From: Albula goreensis
Lineage: Eukaryota > Chordata > Actinopteri > Albuliformes > Albulidae
Reading direction: 5' to 3'
Assembly (NCBI GenBank): GCA_022829145.1
Contig: CM040765.1
Span: 10,956,292 to 11,020,291, forward strand
Length of the DNA: 64,000 bases
Part shown: piece by piece, positions 13,973 through 27,275 of the stretch
Layout of the letters: the number at the start of each line of letters is the position of its first letter
Position numbering within the stretch: position 1 is the first letter of the stretch
The notes under the pieces: model-generated
What the model was told of the DNA's origin: nothing
The model's input: only the letters and a program-made list of their open reading frames with translations
Database searches by the model: none
Program-made: the position numbers and the translations under genes

Positions 13973-14205
13973 GGTTTTGGTTCTGTGCTGCACTGTTCAG
14001 GTGTACGTAGGCCAGCCATGTTCCAGTGCAGGTTTAGATCTCATGCAGCAATGTTTAAGACTATGTACCCAACCCATGTTTGACACAGTTTTTGCTGCTA
14101 CCACACTTCACTGTTCAGGAGTGTGTATTCATGTCATGTTTAACACTGGTTTTGATCCCATGCTGTACCCCTCTGGAGTGCGTGGCCAAAACCTCCGCTC
14201 TACAT
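13973..14205. repeat. Degenerate tandem repeat, period about 58-61 bp
   Basis: Four units start with GGTTTTGG (13973), GGTTTAGA (14031), GTTTTTGC (14088) and GGTTTTGA (14148). Each then carries a 'ctgtTCAGGwGTgtgTa'-like middle and ends near CATGTT(T)AACAC. A worn fifth unit may lie just upstream from about 13912. Unit identity is only moderate, so this is an old minisatellite. Several overlapping open frames across it are an effect of the repeat. Confidence 0.6.
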
Positions 14206-15777
14206 TGCTGTCTGGTGCCAGGACAGGAACAGCAGCCATGTCACCACCCTCGGGTTAACCAAAGTTTCCAACCGTTAATGGGGCAAACAAGCATGGCTAC
14301 CGCCATGGTCTGACTTTTGACTAATGAGCTGGTTGTTAGGCTTGCTCATTTTTTTTCAATACCAGTGTCAACAGTTCCTCCCAACACAACACACCAGTAG
14401 GTCACAACGTACTAGACGAAGAGTTTGAGTTTCAAATTAAATTTTTCTGTTTTCTCAAGCTTGTTTTTATTAACTGGTGTCTGATTTTCATGCAAGCACC
14501 ACTTTTAAAAAATTACCAAAGGGTGTGGGTAGCATGGAAGGACAGTTTTATAGTGACATTGTTACAATTAAAATAATCAGTAGGGTGTGTTGTGCAGCCT
14601 GATTAGGCAAATAAACTTAAAGCTTTAGAGGTGATTGAGCCACACAGGCCACGGCCAGTTTTCTTTCTGTAAATGTATAAATTAAAAACAAGGACAAGTA
14701 CTGTGTTTGTGGAGCTGCTGGTGTTGAATAGCATATGGATAAGAACTTCAGTACTAGCAGCTGAAGCACAGGCAGTTTTCAATCCTCTGAGAGCCTCAGG
14801 CTGATTTCCATACTGCAGGCCACATGTGCATTATACTGCACTAAGGGGAAGCTAAGCCTGTGTCAATGAAAAGGCACTGACTACCACTGGCAGTTTGTGT
14901 ACACCTGGTGCATCATTAGTAAGGAACTAATGCGGCAGTACGGTTCTTGTGCCATTTAGTAATCTTACGTTCATGTGAAAGGCATTCGTTAATACTTAAC
15001 GTGGATACCTGATTTCACTCGGAATGGTTGCCTTTGTTTTCAGCCTGTGTTCTCAATTACTGTGCTTTTTCACTAATGCCGGGCTGTGGCTTGCTGGCCA
15101 CTTCTCTGCATGACTCCAGAGCAGTGCGTTTGAACTCTTTGCCATAGTCTTTGCCATACTCTCATTGTGGAGTAATTGCCATGACCTTTGCAGGTTTTTC
15201 TTGGCTCCTTTCAAAACCTTTTGAACCTTGATGCTAATTAACCACCAAGTTATTGCTCTCTCTGTACCATGTTCTTACTTTTTTCACTCTACACTTAACA
15301 CTTCTGTTTGAGAATTTGTGAGTGGGGTTCCCCCCACCCCCTCCTCCAGTTGACTACGGTGATGTAATAGCTGGCTAAAATTAGAATAATTCATCTTGCA
15401 TAGTACACAATGCTCAAGGAGGTTTTATTTGAATGTACATCTCTGGAAAGGTCTCAGTGGTGCTGAATGCGGCAAATTTAAGACAACAGCCTTTTATTTA
15501 CTATGATAGATCCCTGGAAGGGAGAGTGTAATCATCCATGTATGTTGATAAAAAGGTGCAATTCAAATAAAAATAGCCCCTGTGCTGGATATATCGTTGT
15601 AAGCACTCTAACCGAGAGCTGTGGGAAAGCCAAGCCACAACTTGTTTTCTTGCCTGAGACATTAGCAGACAAGCATGTGCATTTAAGAAAGACATTTTTG
15701 GTGTTTTTTATGGCTTTTCCTCTTAGTTTATTTCCAAAAGAAGGAGAAAAAAATGAAACAATAAATCAAAATCACTT

Positions 15778-15886
15778 AAAAAAAAAAAAAAAAAAAAAAA
15801 CTGAACACCAAACCCCCCAAACCAATTCCGCCACCCACCACCCCCTTCCCACACACACACACACACACACATACACAGACACACAC
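15778..15886. repeat. Poly-A (23) and CA-rich simple repeat
   Basis: A run of 23 A (15778-15800) is followed by C-rich DNA and then (AC)n from 15850 to 15886 with TA and GA interruptions. The poly-A could mark an old retroposed insertion, but no body was recognised upstream. Confidence 0.85.
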
Positions 15887-17922
15887 AAAAAGAGACTTAG
15901 CTCAACTTGAACTTTCCAACCGTCAATCCAAATTTTGGGCCAAGTGTTCTTTACCAGCTTGTAAGCGATCCATTCAAATGAGCTTGTGTCTGCCTGTTTC
16001 CTGCCCAATTACAGTCCTCTCGCGCTTTATTTATTTATCCATAGGCTATTTTAAATGGATCCCTTTCAATGTAAAGGTCGTTGCGAGCAGCCTTGTCCCC
16101 TCAGCCCGCCCCGGGATGAGGTGCATGGCCGCTTGGCAGAGGGAGACGGATACAAACGGCAGTCTCTGGACAACTTAACTGTAACTGGGAAATACCACCC
16201 GCTTTGAACTGTACCGGCCCTAGAGAGATGGTGTAGAGCTCCACCTATCTGCCCTCTCATAGGAGCCAGAGTGACTGTATATTCTTGGTCAATAAGTGCT
16301 AAATCGCTGCCATAATGTCATCAGTGGTCCTTTTCAGACACTGCCCAAAAACCATTTTGTAGGAAATCAGAGATAGTAGTAGATACCACCTATAATTTTC
16401 ACATGTATATATGTATGTATGTAATTTATTACCATTTGCATAATTTCTCAGGGCCAAGAATTGAAATAAACTTTTTTTTACAGAAAAGCTGATGATAGAG
16501 CTGAGAGAGTTTTGGGCCAAACCTACTCTTTGAGTCTGAATCTTTGTGGCTAGTTAGTGCATATTAAGCAGATTAAAGTTTTAAGGAATATAGAATACTA
16601 ATGATGTTCTGGCATTCCTTCATTGTCACTGTGGTGCAATATTAATGACACAAGCATTGGAAAAGAATGATTTAATGAAGAAAAGGTAAAATTGATTGAA
16701 ATATAATGACAAGCATGTTTTTTTTGTCCATGGAAAGACTATTAAAGATGGGCCCATAAAATACTCTGATGTCAACACCTCTTCAGAAGACTTTCAGAGT
16801 CTAGACGAAAGATAATGAGTAAATGAATAAATAAACGGCATGGCCTCTGCTCTGCTGTATTTTCCACCAGCAGTATTACAAGGGTCATGAGGGGTATCGC
16901 CAGGAAAGAAAACAACCTGGTCACGATTTTTAGCTTCATCATTTCAGGGCTGTAAAAGTCAAGCAAGGGGAAAAGAAAAGTACAGGATTTGTGTATAGAT
17001 TGCAGTCTCTCTGTTCAACTGTACTTGGCTCCCATTGGGAAGAGGGGATTTATGCCTGTGTGGGTTCGGAATATTGAAACCATTAAATGTAATAATAATA
17101 TATTTTTCAGATTCAGGATTCTTACCAACATTGACCTTTCATGTACTCCATACATGTGCATTTTCTTGTAATATATGCTTTAATATTTTTGGTGGAAAAT
17201 ACAGTGGCGCAGAAGTCAGTTTTTGTATTGAGTATTTTATATTGAGTAGTTTATGGGAACATCTTTGGTCGTTTTTTTCCTATAAAGTAAATGAAATATG
17301 TGTAAGGGTTAGTTATAAAATATATGAAGTATTTGTAACAATGTTTATGAAAACACTGTATTAATTTTTTGTTACTGTGTGTGTTCAGCACTGAAACTTG
17401 TCCATCACCATCATCTCTGCTGCCAACAAAAAAATCAACTAATAGGGCTGCCATCAGAAAACCAGGGGCTTATGGTCATGTTTACAATAAAAATCAAATG
17501 ATTGTTTTATGAAAAAAAATAAGAAATGGTTTTTGCCGTCACTGACAGATCTATATTTATCCAGACCTAGACTGTGAACATCAACAACACATCTGGAGCT
17601 AGTAAAGGCAAAAGGAGGAACGGAGGCCTGGCAGCGGTAGACTTACAGTAGGGGCTACTGTACAAGTCTTTATTTATTAGCCCTGCCCTTATTCCTACAC
17701 TAGGTTTGAATTACTCGACCACATAGTAAAAAAAAAAAAAACCCAATCCACAAGACTGCCTTTGGTTTGAAATCCCCCTGGCAGACGGCGATCCCGGCCC
17801 TGGAGTCGGGTGGTGGCAGACATCTCGACTGCAGCGCGGATGGATCACCTCAAATTCGAGTGTTGTTAAAATTTCAAGCCGAGAATGAAATTTGCACAAA
17901 CATTAAAAAAGAAATAGAAAAG

Positions 17923-17940
17923 AAAGAAAGAAAGAAAGAG
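17923..17940. repeat. (GAAA)n microsatellite
   Basis: Four GAAA units in an A-rich setting; simple repeat with no other content. Confidence 0.75.
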
Positions 17941-18296
17941 ACTGGTTTTAATGAAGCTTGTGCTTCAACTTGGGGCCTAATGATGTGAGCGTGCCACCCA
18001 CCCAGAGTGCGAATGTAGCCTTGTGGCAGATTGGTCCCAACCATGGAAAATGTGGCTCAGTTTTGAACTCTTGGACCCCCTCCATGCGACTGTACCCCCC
18101 TCCCCCCCCAAACCCCCCAACACACACACACACTCCTCTCCTTCTCCTTTCCTGATGTCTCAGTTCTCAAGCTAGTTCAAGGATACCATCATTTTAAAAT
18201 CTGATGCCAAAAGTGAGTTATTCAGTGCTCGATGATTTGAATTCAGTTCACATTTCATATTCAACATTCTTACCAATGTTGAGTACAGCGACTCAG

Positions 18297-18353
18297 TTGC
18301 TCTGGATGAGTGTTTGCTAAATGCCTATAATGTTATGTAATGTAATGTAATGG
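18297..18353 (+). repeat. Tail of a common teleost interspersed repeat with (TGTAA)n
   Basis: The sequence GCTCTGGATGAGTGTTTGCT then AAATGCCTATAATG and a (TGTAA)n run is a close version of the fish retroposon tail also seen at 12811. The pentanucleotide run is the usual variable 3' end of this family. The body upstream of 18290 was not recognised. Confidence 0.6.
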
Positions 18354-21300
18354 AAAGGTAGCCCTGGAAGTTACTAAAGAGGGTACATTTAAATTTGCTT
18401 GCATTTGGTTTATTTTGTGGCCATACAGTTTCAGCCTTTGTATTCATTCATTCAAAACATATTCTCTTCACTTTTGAAATAAGAGACTCTTTTTCCTCCT
18501 TCTATATTTTATGTCTGCATTACATGATTTGTGTAGAAATAAAAAAAAAAATCTCCCACTGGATTAAAACTTTTGCTCTGATTTGGTATCTCTGTTAAGT
18601 CAGACTTAGGGCAGAGTTCAGATTCACACGATGATCTTACATGCTGTTTTCTGCATTATGGAAATGCCAGACCAAAAATTCAGACCAACGCCAGTCATTA
18701 GGTTGAACTCAGTCTCATCTGGTTTTCAGTTTTTACTCACAGGTTACTTGTCCACATGTTGTAATGTATATTTCTGTATGGTGCCATACAATGGTTTTAC
18801 GCTCTTGAGTGCCTGTGCTGAAGTATTCCCAGTTTCCCTTAAGGACTGAAGGATGAATTTCATTGAGGTGGCTGTTTTTGTAGCAGTGGGCTCTTGCCTA
18901 CTCTCCTGAATTAATACTATTATTTTTGGTTTGTACTGTCATCCAAGTGGGAACTGAATAGTTTGTCTAGCAATTATTGTCACAGCATTGGAATCCCACC
19001 TTTGGTGCACAAGGAGGTGTGACTTCGCACTGACCCTGATCCAGTCGTTTGGTATTACTGAAAAATTGAGTGGCAGAAGTGCTCTCCGGGTTCACTTTAG
19101 GGCTTTTTTGCCTTTTATAGCTTAAAAAATTTAAATCACCAATGAGGATTTAAAATAACATAAAACCATTTGAGAAGAATGCAACCTGAGATTTGGCCAT
19201 GCCTCCTGTTTCTCAGTCTTCATTTTCATTGGTGCTTTATCATTTGGCTATCAGAGCCCTCGCCTTGCTGCCAGTCTCCCTATTCGTCAAACCATTTTCA
19301 CTGCACTTATGGCTTAGTTCAGCTAAAAAACACATTAATGCTAGGATTCTTTTTGTACAAGTTGATTGATGATATTTTGTATATGGGGTTAAATTGATAG
19401 GATCTTGAAGGTTAAACATTAAGGATATGTTAGGTTTTCCCATGTACAGTTAGGGCTTGCACTGCAATGCACCTGGCTTGATTGACCATTCTAAACCTGT
19501 TCCTGAACTGGCTGAGCTCCTCTATCAGGTGAAAAGAATCAGCATTTATCTGACACTATTTTGCACTTCTCACATAAGTTTGGTGTTGATGTCTGGCTAA
19601 TAGTAAGGCAGACATCACTGACTGGCGGGGGAAGGTTGGGTTCTCAGCTTGTAGGATGTGGTTTGGATGTCGAACTATTCATGTAAGAGCTAGACAAAGT
19701 ATCATAAAACGTAGAATTTATTTCATACAAGTGCCCATTTTAATTGTATGACTTCCATGTTTTTTCAGTGCATAGTAATCAAAGTAAATTAATATGTACT
19801 TAGGCTGGCTTTGTCAGTTGTTCCTCTGTCAAATAACAACCACTTACATAGCAAAGATTGTTGCTTGATTTTTATAGACTGTATTGTTTAAAACCAAGAC
19901 ATCCCAGTGCTTTCTATAAACTAACCAGTAATAGCTAGATTCTGTGAATGAACTTTTTCAGCCTCTCTTACATTTATTCACTTGGATAAAATATGTGATT
20001 TTGCTGTATTATTTATTTTTTTTACTGTACCTATGGAAACATCCTTGTTGATATCTTGATGACAGAGGTGCCTCTTGTCAAACACAGGGAAATTCCCCAG
20101 ATCTCCTCATAAAATGTATGCATGGAGGAAGTAAGACAGTCAGACAGGCAGTGAGGGGGCCCATTTCTAAGACACACGCCAGGTTAGATTGCACCGCTTA
20201 TGAAAGATGAGTGTGGGTTGTGTCGGGAAACCGGTTCAGGGTGTGTAATTGAATCTCAAGACATGCTGTTGCCTGGTCAAAAAGTTTAAGTCGAAGCACC
20301 TGCTTTAAGAGATGGAAGAGTATTTTACTTCTTCAAATGAAACCCAAAGATACATGCAGCTGATGGGGGAAAATGTTTCTGTTATAGGCAGAACAGGTGG
20401 GCATCAGCCCTGGTCCAGGGAGGTAGGGGGTAATGAGGAGGTGGGGTGGCTGGGTGAGGGGTGTGTGAAGGAGGGCTGGGCCAGGATTAGCAGCCCAAAT
20501 ATTGTGAGAGTGGGTGGGAGGCTGGGTGGGAGTGCAGTGTCCTCTGTTTGCTTGGCATGGCGCGTGACTCTTGAAGCTCTGGCCTTGGGCCGCTCAGTGA
20601 ATCCCTGTGTTACGGATCCGCGGGCGAGACCAGGCCTGTGCGAGCCGGGCGGGTTCCAGCTGAAGCGGCTCCCCACTGAAGTAGTATCCCATGATACAAA
20701 TTGCTTGTAATAACTAAAAGCAATTATAGCCCCAAAAAAAGGTGTTTTGATAACATTAATCCTTGGCTGTAGGTAGGCCCAGATCTGAGGTGGGTGTTTA
20801 TCCAGAAAATTGTGGCCGTTCCAAGAGTTAATAGAGCCCTTTTTCTTCAGTCGTAGTGCGGGGTTTCGAGCGAATAGAAAAGTTTTGACTTCCACTCAGG
20901 AAATAATTAGTCTCATTTCCTTCTTTATTGGTGAAATTTGGGCTGCTCTGCCAAGGCGGTAATGGAAGTTCTGTGTCATTTTTTTTTTTTTTTTTTTTTC
21001 AGAAATGGACTCTTTCAGAAAAGAGCTTAGTGAGGACTTATCGACACACTGTCCCTTTTTTATTTTGAGACAAAATTCTTGTCCCGGTAACTGTTCATTG
21101 ATTGTGAACCCATGACGTGGGTATTTGAGGATTTGTTATGTTTATTTATTTATTTCTTATATTTTCTGTTGCGTTTTGTTATTGTTTAACCAGTAATATA
21201 TCTTGCAAACAATATGCCACCATTTCTGGTTTTTGGAGGAACACACTGCTATACCCTAATTCAATTGAAGCGGATCATCTGTTGCCGTTACCGTCAGTGA

Positions 21301-21756
21301 AAATCACACAGGAAGGATGCAGCGTGATTGGTTCTCAAGCTCTAGCAATCAGGAAACTGGAGCCTCCTGGTTAAATTTTCTGTGACAAAAGGCGTTACAT
21401 TTTACCGACGGGTGGAAGTGTTTACAGCGGCCCGCTCAAATTGAAGTACGGTGTGAATAATATCAAAGCATAAATTCAGTGAAATCTGTTTTTCACATTT
21501 TTCGCCCACAGGGCTTAAATTGAGAACATATGACGGTGGAGCATCTGTGTTCCAGCCCGGTGTTTTTAAGGGGCCGTGAGAGCTGCGTGATGCTCTGATG
21601 TGTGATGCTGTGTGACACGGGTAACGCCATTGTAGAAGGTGTTTTGATGGTTTGTCAAAACTGACTCTGATTAATTTGTGTCAAGTAGGGAGAAACACAA
21701 GTGTTTGTGGCCAAGTTTTTCTCCACGGCTGTCAGTAGCTGTGTCTGTCTCTGGTG

Positions 21757-21838
21757 CTCACTCTCTCTCTCTCTCGCTCTCTTTCTCTCTGTCTCTCTCT
21801 CCCTCTATCTCTGTCTCTTTTTCTTTCTTGTGCTCTCT
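21757..21838. repeat. (CT)n-rich pyrimidine tract
   Basis: Imperfect CT repeat with G and A interruptions on the + strand. The serine/leucine open frames through it are artefacts of the repeat. Confidence 0.85.
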
Positions 21839-24068
21839 ATCCGTGCAGTCTGCTGTCCACACAGTGTAAGCATCAGCTCGTAGGTAAGATTCAGTGGTTT
21901 GAATTACCAGTGTGTGTGTGTTTGTTGTGTTTGACATTTTTTAACACCACGTCACATAGCATGCCCATTTCCTTAAATTAGCAAATGCAGAGAGCAAATG
22001 TACTTACGATACTTTAGACGTCAAATATTTTTTATTTTCCATGTGTTGCACCTTACTGAGTAATTTTTTATATCCGCTGAGCAAGTACAGTCCCCCAGTC
22101 TTGGTGTCCTCATCTGAACTGTAGCTAGTGGAATACTAATGGAATGGCTAACATCCCGATCTGCATTTCATTCCATGTGGAACAGGCTTCATTCCACAAA
22201 TACAAACCCCAGGCCCTCTCTGGCCACCATGCTTTTGTGGTTTGCATGTTTTGATGATTCCCCTCCCACCCTTATTCATTTATTCCCAATATGTGGTCCA
22301 TTGTTAGAAATGTGTATTGTGTGTGTTTTTTATTATATGCACAGCAAACACTTAATATCATGGAATTATTGTGATCATCTTGGGCCACTGCCAAATAAAG
22401 TTTATTTTATTAAAAAGATGTTGGTCATTCGGTGTCAAAATTTCCATGATGATTTGGATTTTCCGGAATCTCATTATGCAGAGATATGCTTTGAAGGCAG
22501 GAACTTTTTGAAGAATGATAAATAATCAGTTACATTTTTATGATCTTTTTCAAGGTCCCTAAAACATTATAACTTTAACCTATGGTCTACACATTCCACA
22601 AACACATGACATGGTGAATTTTTAAGATATAATAAGTAAATGTTATGTGATAATGGAAAATGTTTGATTTTAATGTTACAGAAAATTGCTCTAATATGCT
22701 GTTGTATGGGTGGTTTTGCACACATTTTGAGTCATGACCCAGTATACCCAAGGAAGGCATTGTTCTTCTCAGCAATCATCATGGTCTGTTGCATACAATA
22801 TAGTATGACTCAAAAAGTCTGTGATCTCACTCTGCCTGAAACCTACTCCCTCAGTCTGTATAGATTATATACAGTTCATACAACAACAGACAAAACATAA
22901 ATGTTCAGTATTGTTTTTTTGGAAATAGTTCAGTGAATTATTTAATTATCAAAACATGAATGTACCTTTACCTGGGCACCTGGTCTTAATCGCATGCACT
23001 CTTGTATTGTGAAATCATTTCCTCCAATCTGATGAGAAGAAACAAATCTCAAAGATTACTTTATGAACTAAATAAGATCACAATGAAGACAAGCGCAGAT
23101 ACTCCGTTGGTTATGGCAAGTTGTCACAAGTACAGCTAGATGTAGCCTGTGGCAGGGTGACAGAAGACTTTGACCAAGAGTCCACAGTGATGATACGTTC
23201 TGATCATGTTTGGGAAAAGCTGATGGTCATTTATGGTTGTTCTGATCATGTAATCATGGATGTGCTTTTTCATTCTGAAGTTCTGCAAGAAACAAAGAAG
23301 GTGTACATATTATTGCGTTACCATTGTCTAAACTGTTAGATTTTTAAAAAAACTGCATGGTTATGCTCAATTTATTTATGCAAACTCGATTGTGAAATCT
23401 TATGGTTACGGATACAGTTTCAAATTATGCTGTTGCATAACTCTAATGTGGGATGTTATCTGTGGGGAATTCCTGATAAAATTGCATTCATATTTCCTGA
23501 AATATGTCATGATGACCATTGTTCTTTTGGAGATCATACCTGGTGACGAATGTGATGTAAAAGCTGTGAAGTGTTCATGTGTAATACAATGGCCCAGGGT
23601 GCAATATAACTGTGAGAGGCACTGCACTTCATGGGAAACCTTCTCATGCTGCCCATTTCCACTTTTCTGGAATCTCCGTGTGGCCATGGAGGTTCAGGAA
23701 CGGCTTTGACATGTTCTGCCCTTCGTTGTCCAAGGTGGAGTAATGAAATTTACTGCATCCTGCGTGTAATGGTTGTGTAATGCTTTCATTTCGGTGGCCA
23801 AGAGTACAAGCTGGGGTGGCAGTGCCAAGTAATCATGGGCACCACACGTCCCCGCTCGACTTTGCATCTTTTCCCTCTCTCTCACTCTGTGCTCTCTTTA
23901 TTCCCACGGAAATCCCACATCTGGGCCACGTCCAGGGGACGCCTTCTCACTGTCCTGGGACCTCCACCACAAAAGCATTTCCAAACAAAAAATGCTACAG
24001 AAACTCTACCAGCCTGGATGCATTCATGCATGGATAATTTGAAAAGATCTGTATATTCTGTGCATATA

Positions 24069-24598
24069 CAGTGGGGTCGAAAAGTCTGAGACCACATTGA
24101 ACTTTTTTTTCTAGACTTTTCATTTAAACCTGAAAATCAACAGGAGTTTGAAAAATGTGGAACAAAGAAAAGTTATGAAATTTAAAATGAAGAAATATTT
24201 AAATGATTCTGCAGTATTTCTATGTCATATTTAAGCTAATTTGTGACATTGACCATGTTATTTCTTTGCATAGAAGGTCAGACCCCATCAAACATTTATG
24301 GGGACACTTAAAGGCTAAGAAAGTTTTGGGCAATTGAAGACCATGGGATAACATGGATCAGCAGGTTTTGCACAAACTTGTGGAGTCCATGCCAAGCCCA
24401 GTGCACTCTGTCATTAAAGCAACGGGGGGACATACCGAAAACCGAAGACATCTTGGAAATTCATTTACATTTTTCAAAGATTCAGACTTTCAATCTCATT
24501 GTTAATAGAATTTGTAAGGGAAAATGTTGTATTAAATTATAAAAGAATGCAGAATAGAAGCACTTCCAGTCGTGGTCTCAGACTTTTGGACCTCACTG
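24069..24598 (+). mobile_element. Decayed, internally deleted Tc1-like transposon
   Basis: The ends are inverted repeats of about 27 bp with two mismatches: CAGTGGGGTCGAAAAGTCTG at the left and, reading inward from the right, CAGTGAGGTCCAAAAGTCTG. A TA (24067-24068) precedes the left end; on the right TA is found two bases further out (24601). From 24281 one frame reads DPIKHLWGHLK, the Tc1 transposase 'DxNPIExLWxxLK' block, and after one in-frame stop continues to VIKATGGHT, the usual 'VIxAKGGxT' near the transposase C-terminus. The catalytic Glu of DD34E (PIE) is Lys here. The N-terminal two thirds of the transposase are missing, so the copy cannot move itself. Confidence 0.85.
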
Positions 24599-26299
24599 CG
24601 TATGGTCCATATTTGCGTATCTGTCTTTTAAAGGTGTATTCAGATTTTTTTCCCGTCTGTTAGCTCTAAAAGAGCAATAGCAACAGCCTCTCAGGGCTGG
24701 AACTAAAACTGAAAGAATAAAAAATGACCAAAAAAAAAGAGATGGACCGTGAGAATGCTGGGATATCTGGTTTTGCTCAAACATGTTGATTGTTGAGATG
24801 GAAGGAGGCTTCCATTACCAATGGGCAATGCAGATGTGACCTGATGCAGAGATATTGATTAAAGCCTACATCTGTTCCGAATTGGAGGCTTTTATTGTAA
24901 ATTATTACCCTTTGTTGTGAATGTCTTTTTTTCCACATTCGAAACTCAGGCTGTTTCCATGAGTCACCCACACTCCTCTGCCGAGTCTAACACAAATTTT
25001 GCTGAAATCTTTTGTCTCCTTATGATAGAAATATAAATTTCCACCTTATATGAGTATGTAACTGATTAGCCAATCGGAAGCAAGGAACTCTTGCATTGCA
25101 AAACAATAGGTTGATTCATTTTAATGTGCTGGCAAATGTACCGTGCAGTCTTCTTTTTACATTTTCTTGCTTTTGCCAGTTTCCTGATTGTGTTGTGTTG
25201 TCAAGTTTCCAAGTAGGAAGTTTTATTTAATTGTAATTTATTCATCCATAAATGAAAGACCTCAAGATTACAGTCTGTGAAAATGAGGTTCTAATGACAC
25301 GTCCTGAAATAATGTGTCATTTATACATATAAAAAGACTAATTTATAAAAAAACAAAAAATAATAATAAAAACTGAAAGGAAAATAAGGCCCATAGTTCT
25401 GGACAAGGATGAATGTATGAATGTGAACGTGTTAGTGCTAGTGTAGAATACTAGCAGAGAGGTGGGGCTTCGCTCTGTATGGCAAAGCTAATGACAAATG
25501 GGCAGACTGTGTAGGACCTGTGCCTCCTGCACTCAGAACACAACAGGAGAAAATAAATGACAGCTGATTTTGTATTGCGTCTCAATGCATAAGAGAAATG
25601 GGGCTATAATTAGCAAATGGAAAGATTAGCAACAGAAACATTACATAAAGGGCGCAGTGGTGACACAGGGCTGACAGTGTCGCCCACCACGGGAGGGTTC
25701 TCCGGGTTTTTGAGTGCAAATTCTACGCCTCAGAACTCAGGCAGCCAAAACCAAAGGGTTTTAGGGACTTGCCAAGGTCTGCTTCGAATTTCGCAGCGAT
25801 TCTTGTAATTACTTTGTCTCGTCTGGAAGGGGAGTCTTAAAAGACGTTCAGAGTGATTCCAAATTAGCGTTACAGACTGAGTAAATGCTTTAAATGTGTA
25901 GACCTTGTCTAAGGGTGGCTTCGTCTTTGGAACCAGAGAGACGTTTACAAGGCTCCTAATAGCTGCGCTGGTTTTTCTAGGTTAGAGGGATGGTGACTAT
26001 GTCTCCCCAAGTTGTGATTCAAAGCCCGTTTACTGAGACGGCTAAAAATAAACGTTTTTTTTTTTAAAGTGCGGCTTTTAATAACAGCGCGTAAAATCTG
26101 CTACGTGTTAACGGCCCTGTAGAGGAAAACCGAAAGACATGCCGAAGCAGTCCCATTACAAATTGGGATGACAAATAAAGAAATCTGTCCCTTTTGAACA
26201 GTTTTTTTTTAACTTATTAAAGCAGGAGATTGTTTGGTTTAGCTTGACCCTGGGAATTCATTGGGAAGGCACAATGGAGACATGGGCAAAGGACGCTCC

Positions 26300-26412
26300 A
26301 CACGATCTGTGGCTTTGCACGCGGTGGAAATTGCCCTCTTTACGAGTGTTTTGGTCTGATCTGACGTCACGCCGGCACTCTGCCTGCCCCGCGACTGTCT
26401 TGGAAAACGTCA
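26300..26412. promoter_or_regulatory. CpG-containing patch with a perfect CRE site
   Basis: Around eleven CpG fall in about 110 bp, and a palindromic TGACGTCA (cAMP response element/ATF core) sits at 26362-26369. It is about 0.9 kb upstream of the exon with the ccdc91 start codon, so it could be an alternative promoter or an enhancer. No start site or TATA box is evident, and the assignment is inferred only from composition and one motif. Confidence 0.25.
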
Positions 26413-27275
26413 GGCAGTGTGAGATCACAGCCATACATTCTGACCCAGTTCCTCCCATTTACCATCCCCCTGCCCCACAAATACATGCGCCACTAATTTA
26501 GTCTGTACATCATGCACTTGATTAACTCAATGGCTGAATTTCCATGAATAAACTGTACAGAAATAGAGATTATAAATTAACCCCAGGGTCGAAACTGAAT
26601 TTGCTTTTTTTGTTTAAGAATATCTAGATTTTATCCGGATCCCAGTCATGGGGCTATTGTAAATACTTGTAACAGGAATAGGGAGACCCTGTTTGACCGC
26701 TGATATTTAAGAACAATGACCTATGGATTTTTGTCATACAGATTTCACTGGGTTGTGGTCTCAGTTGTTTGGATCTCTGTATTCAGTGACTTTGTATCTA
26801 GAACTATCAGCATCCATACTTTGTGTATGATTGACAGCTGGGACATGGGAACTGTATTTTAGGTAGACCTGTCTCTATAATGAAATGTTAAAATGTGATG
26901 CTAACGTATTGTGGACATTAAAAATAGATGGCGAAATGCGTGGATGGGATTTAACTGGTTAATAGACAAGCACATTTTTTTAAAATTACATTAAAGCCTG
27001 TATTTTTGGACTTTTGCAATGCTGTCAAATCATCCATGCTTCATTTAACAGTGGCAAAGTGTAACATTTCAATTTGCCATGAGTTTTGTCCCCCAGTTTT
27101 CATTCTTAGCTTTGACTTTCATCTCCAAAAGACCATGAAGATCTGCTGTTAACAGTTTTCAGGATTCATGGAACTTAGTGGCCAGTAGCTGTAACTGCGT
27201 GCCTGATAGAAGGGCAGAGTGTCTCGGTTCTAATATTATCTTAATTCTTTGTCTTTCAGGGATCTGCAAGAAAGA

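Larger units (their letters stand above)
77..27259. other. 5' flank or 5'-UTR intron of ccdc91, no coding exon seen
   Basis: No stretch here gives an open frame with credible splice sites and a recognisable product. The acceptor at 27259 requires an upstream non-coding exon, so part of this region must be intron if transcription starts within it. In mammals the gene on this side of CCDC91 is PTHLH; I looked for its hormone exon and did not find it. Contents beyond the separately listed repeats are AT-rich single-copy-looking DNA and scattered A or T homopolymers. Confidence 0.7.

Noticed and set aside
20404..20895. 163-codon minus-strand frame
   Set aside because: Pro/Ser/Thr-rich through a G-rich repeat-like area on the other strand; no domain, no splice support.
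77..27259. PTHLH coding exon, the mammalian neighbour of CCDC91
   Set aside because: No frame resembles the hormone's conserved N-terminal region; the gene probably lies further upstream, if synteny holds.
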